This document shows positions 26,670-36,742 of a stretch of 64,000 bases of DNA, piece by piece. The stretch is from Pelagimonas sp. (GTDB taxonomy: Bacteria; Pseudomonadota; Alphaproteobacteria; Rhodobacterales; Rhodobacteraceae): positions 40,846 through 104,845 of the forward strand of contig JAOARX010000033.1 of assembly GCA_025210345.1 (NCBI GenBank), in the 5' to 3' direction. The number at the start of each line of letters is the position of its first letter. Positions within the stretch are counted from its first letter, which is position 1. The translations under genes and the position numbers were made by a program. Under the pieces are notes generated by a model. The model was given only the letters and a program-made list of their open reading frames with translations, was not told the DNA's origin and did not search any database.

Positions 26670-29165
26670 TCAGTCCAGTGTCCGGGTGATCTCTTCGCGT
26701 TCGAAGATCTCGATCACGTCGTCGGGGCGAATGTCGTCGTAGTTTTCGAACGCCATACCGCATTCCTGACCCGACTGCACTTCGGCGACTTCGTCCTTAA
26801 AGCGCTTGAGCGTCTTCAGCGTGCCTTCGTGGATCACCACGTTGTCGCGCAGCAGGCGGACGCCCGCGGAACGACGCGCCACGCCTTCGGTGACGATACA
26901 GCCCGCAACCTTGCCGACGTTGGATACCTTGAAGACCTCTTTGATCGACGCATAACCGATAAAGTTCTCTTTGATTTCCGCCGACAGCAGACCCGAGGCC
27001 GCCGCTTTTACGTCATCCACAAGGTCATAAATGACCGAGTAATACCGGATCTCAACGCCTTTCTGGTTGGCCGAGTTTCGCGCAGGTGTGTTCGCACGCA
27101 CGTTAAAGCCAATCACCGGACAGCCCGATGCTTCGGCCAGGCCGATATCGGTTTCGGTGATCGCGCCAACGCCCGAGTGGATCACGCGCACGCGGACTTC
27201 GTCGTTGCCGACTTTTTCCAACGCCTGAACGATGGCTTCGGTCGAGCCCTGCACATCAGCCTTGACGATGACAGGCAGCTCAGAGACGTTTTCGTCTTCT
27301 TTCGCTTTCTGCATCAGCTGTTCCAGCGTGGTCGCTGCACCGGCCGCCGCGCGTTTTTCTTTCGCGGCATGGGCGCGATATTCCGCGATTTCGCGCGCCT
27401 GTGCGTCGGTTTCGGTCACGTTCAGCACGTCGCCCGCTTCGGGTGTGCCATTCAGGCCCAGAACCTCGACGGGAACCGAGGGGCCCGCTTCTTTCACGCG
27501 CTCGCCCTTGTCATTCACCAGTGCACGGACTTTACCGTACTGCTCGCCCACAACAAAGATATCGCCCTGACGCAGCGTGCCTTTCTGGACCAGAACGGTC
27601 GCAACCGGGCCGCGGCCCACGTCGAGCTGGGCTTCGATCACCGCGCCTTCGGCAAAGCGATCCGGGTTGGCCTTCAGTTCCAGGATTTCCGCCTGCAGCG
27701 CGATGGCTTCGAGCAGTTCATCCAGGCCCTGACCGGTATGTGCCGAAACCTCGATGTCCTGCACATCACCTGACAGCTGTTCCACGATCACTTCGTGTTG
27801 TAGCAGGTCGGTGCGCACCTTGGTCGGGTTCGCCGAGGGTTTGTCACATTTGTTGATCGCGACGATCATCGGAACACCCGCCGCTTTGGCGTGGCTGATG
27901 GCTTCAACCGTCTGAGGCATCACGGCGTCATCCGCCGCAACCACCAGAATCACGATGTCCGTCACCTGAGCACCGCGCGAGCGCATCGAGGTAAAGGCCG
28001 CGTGGCCGGGCGTATCCAGGAACGACAGGGTCACGCCGCTGTCGGTTGTGACCTGATAGGCACCGATGTGCTGGGTGATGCCGCCGGCTTCGCCCGCGGT
28101 GACCTTGGCGTTGCGAATCGCATCCAAAAGCGAGGTCTTACCGTGGTCAACGTGGCCCATGATGGTGATGACCGGGGGACGCGGTTTCAGATCTTCTTCC
28201 TTGTCCTCGACCTGTTGAATCACGTCTTCGACGTCCGCATCGGAAACGCGGGTCACCTTGTGGCCGAATTCCTCAATGATCAGTTCGGCGGTGTCCTGGT
28301 CGATGGTCTGGTTCTGCGTCGCCATGATGCCGTTTTGCATCAGGGCTTTCACAACGTCCGCCACGCGCTCGGCCATGCGGTTGGCCAGCTCGGCCACGGT
28401 GATGGCCTCGGGCAGCTGGACGTCACGAACGACCTTTTCACGCTGTTGCTGACCGCCCATCGCCTTTTGGCGCGCGCGCTCTTGCTTGCGTTTCATTGCG
28501 GCCATGGATTTCTGACGGCCACCTTCACCACCAGACAGCGCCTGGTTCAGGGTCAGCTTGCCCGAGCGGCGGTTGTCGTTGCGACCACCTTTGCCACGAC
28601 GATCATCGTTGTTATTGTTGGTGTTTTCACGCTCATTGCGGCGCGGACCGCTTGAGGGTTTGGCACCACGTGCCGGCGCTTCTTCGGCCTTTTTGGGCGC
28701 TGCGGCGGCCTCGGCGGCAGCGCGTTTGGCGGCCTCTTCGGCAGCTTTCTTTTTGCGCTCTTCTTCCTCGGCCTTGGCGCGGGCGCGCTCTTCGGCTTCG
28801 CGTTGTTCGCGCTCTTTTTGCTCTTTTTCCGCGCGCATGCGCTCGCGCTCTTCGGCGCGGGCTTTTTCTGCGGCTTCACGCTTGGCCGTTTCCTCGGCTT
28901 CGCGCGCCTTGGCAGCCTGAAGCGCCTTCAGGCGGCGTTCCATTTCCGCGTCCGAGATGCCAGCCGGACGTTTGCTGCCCGCGCCACCCACGGCGCCCTT
29001 GCCGCCTGCGGCCCCGCCGGCACCCGGCTTGGGAACCACAACGCGCTTGCGTTTGGTCTCCACCACGACATTCTTGGTGCGCCCGTGGCTAAAGCTTTGC
29101 TTCACATTGCCCGAACGCGCACCGCCACGCAGTCCCAGTGTCTTTTTGCCGTCGTTATCGCTCAT
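26670..29165 (-). CDS. infB: Translation initiation factor IF-2
   Basis: An 831-residue GTPase that brings initiator tRNA to the 30S subunit. The N-terminal 230 residues are a long charged, alanine-rich helical region. The G domain has G1 GHVDHGKTS (337-345), DTPGH (384-388) and NKCD (438-441). Domains II to IV follow and end [10 protein letters not shown]. It is the last gene of rimP-nusA-ylxR-infB; in many bacteria rbfA follows, but here the operon stops at a terminator. Confidence 0.98.
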   Translation of the reverse strand: MSDNDGKKTLGLRGGARSGNVKQSFSHGRTKNVVVETKRKRVVVPKPGAGGAAGGKGAVGGAGSKRPAGISDAEMERRLKALQAAKAREAEETAKREAAEKARAEERERMRAEKEQKEREQREAEERARAKAEEEERKKKAAEEAAKRAAAEAAAAPKKAEEAPARGAKPSSGPRRNERENTNNNNDDRRGKGGRNDNRRSGKLTLNQALSGGEGGRQKSMAAMKRKQERARQKAMGGQQQREKVVRDVQLPEAITVAELANRMAERVADVVKALMQNGIMATQNQTIDQDTAELIIEEFGHKVTRVSDADVEDVIQQVEDKEEDLKPRPPVITIMGHVDHGKTSLLDAIRNAKVTAGEAGGITQHIGAYQVTTDSGVTLSFLDTPGHAAFTSMRSRGAQVTDIVILVVAADDAVMPQTVEAISHAKAAGVPMIVAINKCDKPSANPTKVRTDLLQHEVIVEQLSGDVQDIEVSAHTGQGLDELLEAIALQAEILELKANPDRFAEGAVIEAQLDVGRGPVATVLVQKGTLRQGDIFVVGEQYGKVRALVNDKGERVKEAGPSVPVEVLGLNGTPEAGDVLNVTETDAQAREIAEYRAHAAKEKRAAAGAATTLEQLMQKAKEDENVSELPVIVKADVQGSTEAIVQALEKVGNDEVRVRVIHSGVGAITETDIGLAEASGCPVIGFNVRANTPARNSANQKGVEIRYYSVIYDLVDDVKAAASGLLSAEIKENFIGYASIKEVFKVSNVGKVAGCIVTEGVARRSAGVRLLRDNVVIHEGTLKTLKRFKDEVAEVQSGQECGMAFENYDDIRPDDVIEIFEREEITRTLD

Positions 29166-29174
29166 AAAGCTACA

Positions 29175-29810
29175 TCATCCTTTCCGGTGGCCCCTGCCAC
29201 CGCGATCCGCATCAGACGCACTGACGCGCATACCTTTCAGTCTTTGGGCTTCCTCTACAACACGTAGCGTGAGTCCGCCAGCACCAAGCGCTGCATGGAT
29301 CACAGTTTGTCGCCCAAACGCCATTCCCAATTCATCTGCGGTCATCCAGCCAATGAAACTGCCGCCATAAGGCGTGCTCAGTTTCGATTTGCCCCGCTCT
29401 GAACCATCCGAGGCCTGCAAAAGCACGCGGGCCTCTTCTTTCATCAGCCAATCCTTGACCTTTTCATAGCCCGCCACGGCCCCGCCGGATTTGCGCGCGA
29501 GGCTAAGCAAATCAACCACGCGCCGCGCCAGCATCTGTTCCAGCAGATCATCCAAACCCTCGGGCAGGGTGACCTGTTGTTTCATGGCCCGCGCGAACAG
29601 GCCCTTTTTACTGGCTTTGCCCAAGGCATCCCGCGTCGAAGCGACATAGGCCCCGCGACCGGGCAGTTTTCCTGCCAGATCCGGCACCACGCGCCCATCA
29701 GGGCCCAGGACAAAGCGGATCAGGCCGGATTTCGGCTGTGTCTCGCCGGTGACGATACACTTGCGACCCGGTCCATCCGAATGATCCTTTTTGTGGCCCC
29801 CTCGGCTCAT
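29175..29810 (-). CDS. YlxR/L7Ae-like RNA-binding fusion protein
   Basis: A 211-residue protein. The N-terminal YlxR (DUF448) domain shows RKCIVTGE and KLPGRGAYV. The second half (about 95-190) resembles an L7Ae/YlxQ RNA-binding domain: LLSLARKSGGAVAGYEKV and ALGAGGLTLRVVEE. This fused form is common in Alphaproteobacteria, whereas Firmicutes carry ylxR and ylxQ as two genes. It lies between nusA (three-base gap) and infB (nine-base gap) and probably acts on ribosomal or initiation-factor RNA. Confidence 0.85.
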   Translation of the reverse strand: MSRGGHKKDHSDGPGRKCIVTGETQPKSGLIRFVLGPDGRVVPDLAGKLPGRGAYVASTRDALGKASKKGLFARAMKQQVTLPEGLDDLLEQMLARRVVDLLSLARKSGGAVAGYEKVKDWLMKEEARVLLQASDGSERGKSKLSTPYGGSFIGWMTADELGMAFGRQTVIHAALGAGGLTLRVVEEAQRLKGMRVSASDADRGGRGHRKG

Positions 29811-29813
29811 GGA

Positions 29814-31427
29814 TTATGCCTCTTGCTCGTCTTCGGGTTCTTCCGCGTCGTCTTCTTCTGCTTCCAGCTCGGCGGGGTCGACCCAACCCAGCAGGATGCG
29901 CGCGGTCATGACCATGTTCTGCGCTTCTTCCAGATCGACGCCGAATTTCTCCAGCAGGCCATCATCCTTGACGCGCTGACCATCGACGGTGGTCCAGCCA
30001 CCGGCCAGTTCCCAATCCGCACAGGTTGCGAAATCTTCGAGCGAGAGGACGCCGTCCTCGGCCAGAGCTTCGATCATCTGCGGGGTCAGGCCTTCGAAAT
30101 CGAACAGGTTCTGCTGAACACCCAGTTCCTGCGACCGTTCAATCGCCTTGCGGGCCTGGGCCTCAAGGAATTCGCGGGCGCGGGTTTGAAGCTCTTCGGC
30201 GGTGCCTTCGTCGACACCGTCAATCACCAGCAATTCGTCCTGTTCGACATAGGCCACCTCTTCGAGGTTGGTAAAGCCCTCGGAAACCAGCAGCTGGGCA
30301 AAGAATTCGTCCAGATCCAGTGTCTCCATGAACAGTTTGGTGCGCACTTCGAATTCGGCCTGACGACGTTTGGATTCTTCTTCCTCGGTCATGATGTCGA
30401 TATCCAGACCGGTCAGCTGAGACGCCAGACGCACGTTCTGACCGCGACGGCCGATGGCCAGCGACAGCTGTTCATCGGGAACCACCACTTCGATGCGTTC
30501 GGCTTCTTCGTCCAAAACCACCTTGGACACCTCGGCGGGCTGAAGCGCGTTCACCAGGAAGGTCGGCACATCTTCGTTCCAAGGGATGATGTCGATCTTT
30601 TCGCCTTGCAGTTCGTTCACAACCGCCTGGACGCGCGACCCACGCATACCCACACAGGCACCAACCGGGTCAATGCCGCCGTCATGCGAAATCACGGCGA
30701 TCTTGGCACGCGAACCGGGGTCACGGGCGACGGCCTTGATGTCGATGATGCCGTCATAGATTTCCGGCACTTCCATCTTGAACAGCTCGGCCATGAATTC
30801 CGGCGCGGTGCGCGACAGGAAGATCTGCGGGCCGCGGGTCTCGCGGCGCACGTCTTTGATATAGCAGCGGATGCGGTCGCCAGGGCGATAGCTTTCGCGG
30901 CCAATCTTTTCGTTGCGGCGCAGGATGGCTTCGCCACGGCCCACGTCAACGATGACATTGCCATATTCTTCGCGCTTGACCGCACCGTTGATGATGGTGC
31001 CATTGCGATCCTTGAATTCGTCATACTGACGATCCCGTTCCGCTTCGCGAACCTTTTGCAAGATCACCTGCTTGGCCGATTGCGCCGCGATCCGGCCCAA
31101 TTCCACCGGCGGCACCTCTTCCGAGAAGATATCGCCAACCTGCGGATCAGCCATGTATTGCTTGGCCGTTTCGACGGTCATTTCCGCCTGATAGTTCTCA
31201 AGCTCTTCGTCTTCGACCACGGTGCGCACGCGGGTAAAGGTGGCGCGGCCGGTCTTGCGGTCGATCGACACGCGAATGTCCATCTCGCTGCCGTAACGCG
31301 ACTTGGCCGCGCGGGCCAAGCTCTCTTCCATCGCTTCGACAACCAGACCGGGGTCGATCATCTTTTCACGGGCGACGGCCTCGGCTGTTTGCAAAAGCTC
31401 CAGCTGGTTTGCAGAGGTGATTGCCAT
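29814..31427 (-). CDS. nusA: Transcription termination/antitermination factor NusA
   Basis: A 537-residue RNA polymerase-binding protein. The N-terminal polymerase-binding domain (about 1-130) leads into an S1 domain ([20 protein letters not shown]), then KH1 and KH2 ([34 protein letters not shown]). The C-terminus has two acidic helix-hairpin repeats (about 370-510) and ends in a glutamate-rich tail. It starts three bases after rimP. NusA is known to regulate its own operon in other bacteria, which fits the candidate attenuator upstream of rimP. Confidence 0.97.
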   Translation of the reverse strand: MAITSANQLELLQTAEAVAREKMIDPGLVVEAMEESLARAAKSRYGSEMDIRVSIDRKTGRATFTRVRTVVEDEELENYQAEMTVETAKQYMADPQVGDIFSEEVPPVELGRIAAQSAKQVILQKVREAERDRQYDEFKDRNGTIINGAVKREEYGNVIVDVGRGEAILRRNEKIGRESYRPGDRIRCYIKDVRRETRGPQIFLSRTAPEFMAELFKMEVPEIYDGIIDIKAVARDPGSRAKIAVISHDGGIDPVGACVGMRGSRVQAVVNELQGEKIDIIPWNEDVPTFLVNALQPAEVSKVVLDEEAERIEVVVPDEQLSLAIGRRGQNVRLASQLTGLDIDIMTEEEESKRRQAEFEVRTKLFMETLDLDEFFAQLLVSEGFTNLEEVAYVEQDELLVIDGVDEGTAEELQTRAREFLEAQARKAIERSQELGVQQNLFDFEGLTPQMIEALAEDGVLSLEDFATCADWELAGGWTTVDGQRVKDDGLLEKFGVDLEEAQNMVMTARILLGWVDPAELEAEEDDAEEPEDEQEA

Positions 31428-31430
31428 CTC

Positions 31431-32000
31431 TTACTCCTCGTCCTGAGACGCCTCGGTCTCGATCTCGTCAAATTTGGTTTCGTCAATTGCATCGGCCTTG
31501 CGGGCCTTGAGCATCTCTTTGACCAACTCGTCGGTCATGACCAGCTTGGCCTCGGCCAGCCAGCCGAATTCCAGCCCGACGGTGCCCTCGTCAAGGTTCA
31601 GCAGAACTTCGCCATCCTCAACCCCGGCCAGCACACCGCGAAAACGCTTGCGCCCGTCGATCAGGTTCTGGGTCTCCAGCTTGGCTTCATAGCCTTCATA
31701 GGTCTCAAAATCCTTGAGCCGGGTCAGGGGGCGGTCGATGCCGGGGCTTGACACTTCCAGTACATAGGCATCCAGGATCGGGTCTTCGACATCCAGAACC
31801 GCGCTGACGGCGGTGGAAATCTGGGCGCATTCGTCAACTTCGATCCCGCCGTTCGGGCGCTCAGCCATGATCTGGAGCGTCGGCGTATTGCCCCCCATCA
31901 GACGGATTCGCACCAGCTCGAACCCCATGTCCGCGATCACCGGGGTGATGATCTCGGCCAGACGCTGGTCCATGCTGGTCTTGGCAATCAGGTCGGTCAT
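31431..32000 (-). CDS. rimP: Ribosome maturation factor RimP
   Basis: A 189-residue protein needed for 30S assembly. The N-terminal domain has [18 protein letters not shown] and IDVDECAQ-like [18 protein letters not shown]; the [14 protein letters not shown] motif is diagnostic. It is the first gene of the rimP-nusA-ylxR-infB operon, with a promoter and a terminator-like hairpin in its leader. Confidence 0.95.
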   Translation of the reverse strand: MTDLIAKTSMDQRLAEIITPVIADMGFELVRIRLMGGNTPTLQIMAERPNGGIEVDECAQISTAVSAVLDVEDPILDAYVLEVSSPGIDRPLTRLKDFETYEGYEAKLETQNLIDGRKRFRGVLAGVEDGEVLLNLDEGTVGLEFGWLAEAKLVMTDELVKEMLKARKADAIDETKFDEIETEASQDEE

Positions 32001-32041
32001 TCACTTTGCCTTTCAGGCGGTTAGCGGCGCTGACCCGAAAC

Positions 32042-32063
32042 AAAAAAACGGGCCAGCGGCCCG
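32042..32063 (-). terminator. Terminator-like hairpin in the rimP leader (candidate attenuator)
   Basis: On the minus strand CGGGCC (complement of 32058-32063) pairs with GGCCCG (complement of 32049-32054), followed by seven T residues. It stands 42 bases upstream of the rimP start and downstream of a good promoter, with no gene between. That layout suggests premature termination control. Confidence 0.7.
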
Positions 32064-32119
32064 CGACATCTCTTCGGTAGTGTGTTGGGTTTGGACCCCA
32101 GCGCACCGCTGTTGAAGTT

Positions 32120-32148
32120 CATATACGCCCGGAAGTGGGTTTTATCAA
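32120..32148 (-). promoter_or_regulatory. Sigma-70-type promoter of the rimP-nusA-infB operon
   Basis: TTGATA (complement of 32143-32148) and TATATG (complement of 32120-32125) are spaced by 17 bases. Transcription should begin near 32113, giving a leader of about 113 bases. Confidence 0.65.
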
Positions 32149-32248
32149 GCCCAAAGCGATCTTTGCGCGGTTTCAGCAGGTATTCACCCAAGGTCACATT
32201 TGGCGAAATCGCCCACACGTGCCACCCTGGCCCAAGGGAGGACAGGCC

Positions 32249-32713
32249 ATGACACGCAGGATCGACGCGCTTTTGGCGGAGTATGGCGAAAGCCACCAGA
32301 ACGAGACCAATAAATTGGTGCATTGGATCTGTGTGCCGGTGATCGTCTGGGCTGTCAGCGCCTTTCTCTGGAGCTTGCCAACCCCCGCCGTTTTCCCCAT
32401 CGGGGTAAACTGGCTGATCGTGATCCTTGCGGCGGCTCTGGCCTATTATGTCACGCTCTCGCCACCGCTCGCGGCGGGCTTTGCCGGTTTCGCAGCGCTA
32501 TGTGTTGGCCTGATCCGCCTCTACGAGACCTGGGCGCCCCTGCCACTTTGGCAATTCGCGGCCATCGTCTTTGTCCTGGCGTGGCTGGGCCAATTCTGGG
32601 GCCACAAGATCGAGGGCAAGAAACCTTCGTTTTTCAAAGATGTGCAATTCCTGTTGATTGGCCCGGCGTGGTTGTTAAGCTTTCTGTATCGCCGCTTTGG
32701 GATCCGCTATTAA
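32249..32713 (+). CDS. Mpo1-like (DUF962) membrane protein
   Basis: A 154-residue membrane protein. The start [30 protein letters not shown] matches DUF962, whose yeast member Mpo1 is an iron-dependent 2-hydroxy fatty acid dioxygenase. The [10 protein letters not shown] and [12 protein letters not shown] motifs carry the conserved histidines. Four hydrophobic segments are visible. GGGAGGA precedes ATG 32249. A lipid-oxidising role is inferred from the family only. Its stop overlaps the aroQ stop by four bases. Confidence 0.82.
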   Translation: MTRRIDALLAEYGESHQNETNKLVHWICVPVIVWAVSAFLWSLPTPAVFPIGVNWLIVILAAALAYYVTLSPPLAAGFAGFAALCVGLIRLYETWAPLPLWQFAAIVFVLAWLGQFWGHKIEGKKPSFFKDVQFLLIGPAWLLSFLYRRFGIRY

Positions 32714-33138
32714 GCGATCTGGCAAATGCGCCGCACCGCCGCTGCATACCCCTCAATGCCAAGCCCCGCGATCACCCCATCGGCGCGCTTTGAGACATAA
32801 GAGTGATGTCGAAACGGCTCGCGCTTGTGCACCTGTGAAATATGAACTTCCATCACCGGGCCTTCAAAGGCGTTCAACGCATCCAGAATTGCAATGGAGG
32901 TATGGGTATAGGCACCCGGGTTGATCACAATGCCACAGGCACGTTCCCGCGCGTCATGAATCCAATCAATCAACTGTCCTTCGTGATTGGACTGCAATGA
33001 CACAATCTCATATCCATCCGCACAGACCCCTTGCGCCAGCGCGGCCACATCCTCCAGCGTCTCGGCGCCATAGATCTCGGGCTCACGCTTACCCAACAGA
33101 TTTAGATTTGGTCCATTCAACAGATAGATCGTTTTCAT
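32710..33138 (-). CDS. aroQ: 3-dehydroquinate dehydratase, type II
   Basis: A 142-residue enzyme for the third step of the shikimate pathway. The N-terminal [19 protein letters not shown] carries the catalytic tyrosine (Tyr23); [13 protein letters not shown] and [17 protein letters not shown] carry the remaining active-site residues. Length is standard. The ATG at 33138 is chosen; the open frame upstream has no family similarity. Confidence 0.96.
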   Translation of the reverse strand: MKTIYLLNGPNLNLLGKREPEIYGAETLEDVAALAQGVCADGYEIVSLQSNHEGQLIDWIHDARERACGIVINPGAYTHTSIAILDALNAFEGPVMEVHISQVHKREPFRHHSYVSKRADGVIAGLGIEGYAAAVRRICQIA

Positions 33139-33230
33139 ATCGCCGCCCGAATTGCTGTTGTCCCAAACTACCGGCTCTGGACACGATCCACCAGTCACCC
33201 GTTTCTTTGGGTCCAAAATATCCTGGGGGT

Positions 33231-33249
33231 GTGGGGGCAAAGCCCCCAC
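33231..33249. repeat. REP-like palindrome
   Basis: GTGGGGGC (33231-33238) and GCCCCCAC (33242-33249) flank AAA. The segment before it, CCAAAATATCCTGGGGG (from 33213), is of a kind I associate with repeated intergenic elements in Roseobacter genomes. It lies between aroQ and the broken oxidoreductase gene. Confidence 0.5.
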
Positions 33250-33280
33250 GCGGGCGACGCGCGCAGCGCGGCGCAATCCC

Positions 33281-34253
33281 TCAGGGTGTGACGACAATAT
33301 TTCCCGCATGGGTTTTGGCAATAAAAGCCGCCTGCGCCTCGCGCAGCTCTGCCAGCGGATAGGTCGCGGCGACAAGCGGCTTCAAATGCCCGGCTTCCAG
33401 GTAGGCCACCAGGTTCAGCATCACTTGCGGATCAATCACGGTTGATCCGATAAAGGTCAGGTCGCGCAGGTACATCGTGCGCAGATCCAGCTGAACCATC
33501 GGCCCGGCGATGGCACCCGAACAGGTATAGCGACCGCCGCGCTCCAGAACATCAATCAGCGTCGACCAATATGGTCCCCCCACCACATCCGCAACCACTG
33601 TGATCTGCTCATTCCCCAGGGCTGCACGCAGGTTTTCCGGGGCGCGGGGCAGAATCAGATCAGGGTTCAGTGCAGCGACGTCTTCGCGCTTTGCGTCAGA
33701 GGTCATCGCGATCACCCGTGCGCCGCGCAGTTTCGCCAGCTGCACCAGCGCGCCCCCCACGCCCCCTGAGGCCCCAGGGACAAGAACCGTTTCGCGACGG
33801 CATTTTCGTGAACTGGGCAAAGCCGCCATCGCGCTCAGAGCCAAAATACCCTGTCCTGTTCCGGTTCAGCAGATCATCTTCGTCGCGCAGCCAGCAATCG
33901 GTGATGATGCGTTCCCCGATTCGATCGGTGCTGACACCTTCGCCCACGGCCACGATGCGCCCGCAGACATCCGCGCCCTGGATGCGGGGAAAACGGATGG
34001 GTGCGCCGCCCCAGGATGGATCTTTTTCATCGACCTCATCAAAGGCGCCGCCGGTCGTTGCCTCGCTCACCGTCTTGGAATACCAGCCAGAGCGCGTGTT
34101 CACATCGGTATTGTTCAGCCCGCAGGCTCCGACCTGAACCAAAACTTCACCCGCTGCGGGGGTGGGCGTGGGCCAATCCGTGTGCCAGTCGTATTGATCC
34201 AATCCACCGTGCCCCTTGAGAACCATGGCCTGCATCGTGCTGGGAATGTCCAT
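33281..34253 (-). pseudogene. Broken zinc-type alcohol dehydrogenase/quinone oxidoreductase gene
   Basis: Two halves of one medium-chain dehydrogenase lie in different frames. The first part (34253 down to about 33798) encodes about 152 residues from MDIPSTMQAMVLKGHGGLDQ to GGFAQFTKMP. The second (about 33795 to 33281) begins at ETVLVPGASGGVGGALVQL, the NAD(P)-binding core, and runs to the natural end. About 30-36 residues normally found between them are missing, and the frame shifts at about 33790-33800. So this is an internal deletion, not a single-base slip. AGGAGG precedes the intact start. It diverges from the aldehyde dehydrogenase gene; both may once have served one alcohol/aldehyde pathway. 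An assembly error is possible. Confidence 0.8.
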
Positions 34254-34431
34254 CTGCACCTCCTGTGCTTGCATGTGATAGAAAACCACCCCTGCCGGGC
34301 GGGTCAATTCCGGAAACGACTTGGAGAGGTCGCGAATTCTCTAGCGCAGGGGGCATTTGCATGCATTGTGCAGGGAATGTGCCCCAGGATTTCACGTCCG
34401 GCGGCACCGAAAGGACCCGAAGGGAAGAACG

Positions 34432-35874
34432 ATGAAATCCTATTGGCAGAACTATATTGACGGCAAATGGGTCGATGGTGGCGCCGGTCGCATTGATGTG
34501 ACAAACCCCGCGACGGGCGAATTTCTGGCGGAACACGCCCTGGCGGACGCCGCAGATGTGGATCGTGCGGTTCAAGCGGCGCGGCGGGTCCACCAATCTG
34601 GCGTATTGACCGCGATGCGCCCGATCGAGCGTGGCCGGATGGTGCAAGAGATGGGCCGCTATCTATTGGAAAATATTGACCAAATCGCCAAGGAGCTGAC
34701 CCTTGAGCAGGGCAAACCCCTGTGGGAAGCGCATATCGAGGTCAAGGGCGCCGCGCTGTATTTTGAATATTACGGCAATCAGGCCAGCACAGTTGAGGGC
34801 AAATCGATCCCGCTGGGTGCGGGCTATTTCGATTGGACCGAAAACGAGCCCTTCGGCGTCTCGGCTCAGATCATCCCCTGGAACTATCCGTTGGAAATGA
34901 CCGCCCGTTCGCTTTCGGCCGGGCTGGTGACGGGCAATGCCTGTGTGATCAAAACTCCGGAAATGACCCCCATTTCAAACGCTTGGATGGTAAAAGCCGC
35001 CGAACACGCGGGCTTTCCCGAGGGTTCTGTGAACCTGCTGTGTGGTTTGGGCCACGAAGCGGGCGCCGCGCTGTCGGCGCATCCGGACGTGAACCAGATC
35101 GTGTTCACCGGCTCTGTCCCGACCGGCATCGCCATCGCAAAGGCCGCCGCGGGGAATGTTGTGCCCTGCGTGTTGGAACTGGGCGGGAAATCAGCGGCGA
35201 TTGTGCACGAAGATGCGGATCTGGACGCCTTTGAAAACGATATCCGTTGGGGGATCTATTTCAACGCCGGTCAGGTTTGCAGTGCGATGAGCCGCATAAT
35301 CGTGCACGAAAGCCGTCACGAGGAGCTGCTGGAACGGGCCGAAAAGGTTGCGAAATCTTTGACTGTCTTGCCGGGTATCGAACAGCCGGAAGGTGACGGC
35401 ACGATGGGGGCGATGGTCTCAGAGGCGCAGCGTGACCGGGCCGTTGGCATGGTGGAACGCGCCATCGGAGAGGGCGCTCAGATCGTGGCAGGTGGGCACA
35501 AGCTCAACCGGGACGGAGCGTTCATGGAACCCACTGTTCTCAAGGTGACGCCAGAGATGGAGATCGCCCAGCAAGAGGTGTTTGGTCCGGTGTTGTCGGT
35601 CATGCCTTTCCAAGAAGATGCGCAGGCGATCGAGATTGCCAACAGCACCGAGTTCGGGCTTGTCAGTGGGGTCTTTACCCGCGATCTGGATCGCGCGACC
35701 CAGGCCGCCCGCAAGCTGCGATCGGGGCAGGTGTTCGTGAATGAATGGTTTGCAGGCGGGATCGAAACGCCCTTTGGCGGTTATGGCAAATCGGGCTATG
35801 GGCGCGAAAAGGGGCGTGAGGCTTTGTGGAACTATGTGCAGACCAAGAACGTCGCGATGCGCCTGAAGGGGTGA
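34432..35874 (+). CDS. Aldehyde dehydrogenase (NAD(P)+)
   Basis: A 480-residue enzyme oxidising an aldehyde to its acid. The catalytic cysteine is Cys283 in FNAGQVCSAMSR and the general base Glu249 in VLELGGKSA. The dinucleotide-binding IIPWNYPLEM and GSVPTG motifs are intact. GGGAAG lies before ATG 34432. The family (ALDH) is clear, but the substrate is not. It stands beside the damaged dehydrogenase gene, with 178 bases between the divergent starts. Confidence 0.9.
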   Translation: MKSYWQNYIDGKWVDGGAGRIDVTNPATGEFLAEHALADAADVDRAVQAARRVHQSGVLTAMRPIERGRMVQEMGRYLLENIDQIAKELTLEQGKPLWEAHIEVKGAALYFEYYGNQASTVEGKSIPLGAGYFDWTENEPFGVSAQIIPWNYPLEMTARSLSAGLVTGNACVIKTPEMTPISNAWMVKAAEHAGFPEGSVNLLCGLGHEAGAALSAHPDVNQIVFTGSVPTGIAIAKAAAGNVVPCVLELGGKSAAIVHEDADLDAFENDIRWGIYFNAGQVCSAMSRIIVHESRHEELLERAEKVAKSLTVLPGIEQPEGDGTMGAMVSEAQRDRAVGMVERAIGEGAQIVAGGHKLNRDGAFMEPTVLKVTPEMEIAQQEVFGPVLSVMPFQEDAQAIEIANSTEFGLVSGVFTRDLDRATQAARKLRSGQVFVNEWFAGGIETPFGGYGKSGYGREKGREALWNYVQTKNVAMRLKG

Positions 35875-35911
35875 AAGGTTTTAAGGAAAAACCTTGGGGG
35901 GCTCTGCCCCC
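35875..35911. repeat. Two adjacent REP-like hairpins after the aldehyde dehydrogenase gene
   Basis: AAGGTTTT (35875-35882) pairs with AAAACCTT (35888-35895). It is followed at once by GGGGGC (35897-35902) with GCCCCC (35906-35911). The first overlaps the stop codon region (TGA 35872-35874). They may stabilise or end the transcript, and they resemble Rhodobacteraceae repetitive palindromes. Confidence 0.5.
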
Positions 35912-36006
35912 TTCTCCTGCGGAGAATTCCCCCGGATGCCGCCAAGTGTTCAGACCAAGCGCCTACACTGGGTTTGCCCTGTTTCCATCTGGCCTGATGA
36001 AAAGGG

Positions 36007-36738
36007 TCAGACCAGGGTGAGCGCCATCCAACAGGCGGTTTCCGTCAGAAATTGGGTGGCACCCAGCACGTCGCCGGTCTGACCGCCGATGCGCTTTTTC
36101 GCGCGCCAAGCCACAACAAGGCCCATGAGACCGGCCGCCGCGATGACAAAGAGCGCTTGCAGGCCAAGCGGCATTAACGCGGCCAAGGTGATCGCTGCGC
36201 CCACCGCAAGGGGCGCGCCCGGTTTTGCGCTGGCAGATTGGCCCAGCCCGTCATCGCGCGCGGGTGGCAACAGATCCAGCAGACAAAGCATGGCAAAGCG
36301 ACTGACCGCGCCGACCGCGATGAATTGCGTGAGGCTCGGATTGGTTTCAAACACCGCAAACACCCAAGCGCCAAGGCACAAAACCAGGGCAACCACGCCA
36401 TAGCTGCCGACCCGGCTGTCGCGCATGATGTCAAGGCAATGTGCGCAATCACGCCCCCCTCCAAGCCCGTCAGCCAGATCCGCCAGACCATCCTGGTGGA
36501 GCGCTCCGGTCAGCAGCACAAGACCCGTCAGGGTGAGAAACGCAGCCAGCAGCGGGCTGAAACCGACGCTGGTTGCGAAGCTCCAGACAAGCCAGACCGC
36601 AAGGCCAACCAGAACGCCGACCAAAGGATACGCCCAGCGGGATTGGGCGAGACCGGGCACATTGCCTTTGATGGTGCCCATGGGCAGGCGCGTCAAAAGC
36701 ATCATGGCGATGCGGAATTCGTTCAGGCGCGCGTGCAT
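36007..36738 (-). CDS. cobS: Adenosylcobinamide-GDP ribazoletransferase (cobalamin synthase)
   Basis: A 243-residue membrane protein that joins adenosylcobinamide-GDP to alpha-ribazole(-phosphate), the last assembly step of the nucleotide loop. The signature HQDGLADLADGLGGG is present near 80-95, along with DIMRDSRVGSYG. About six hydrophobic segments are seen. ATG 36738 comes four bases after the cobT stop, so cobU-cobT-cobS form one operon. Confidence 0.94.
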   Translation of the reverse strand: MHARLNEFRIAMMLLTRLPMGTIKGNVPGLAQSRWAYPLVGVLVGLAVWLVWSFATSVGFSPLLAAFLTLTGLVLLTGALHQDGLADLADGLGGGRDCAHCLDIMRDSRVGSYGVVALVLCLGAWVFAVFETNPSLTQFIAVGAVSRFAMLCLLDLLPPARDDGLGQSASAKPGAPLAVGAAITLAALMPLGLQALFVIAAAGLMGLVVAWRAKKRIGGQTGDVLGATQFLTETACWMALTLV

Positions 36739-36742
36739 CGGT

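Noticed and set aside
29577..31751. A 724-codon plus-strand frame opposite nusA and rimP
   Set aside because: It spans three real minus-strand genes and has no domain similarity.
32021..32323. A 100-codon minus-strand frame upstream of rimP
   Set aside because: It runs through the promoter and terminator-like hairpin, has no family similarity and starts inside the divergent Mpo1-like gene.
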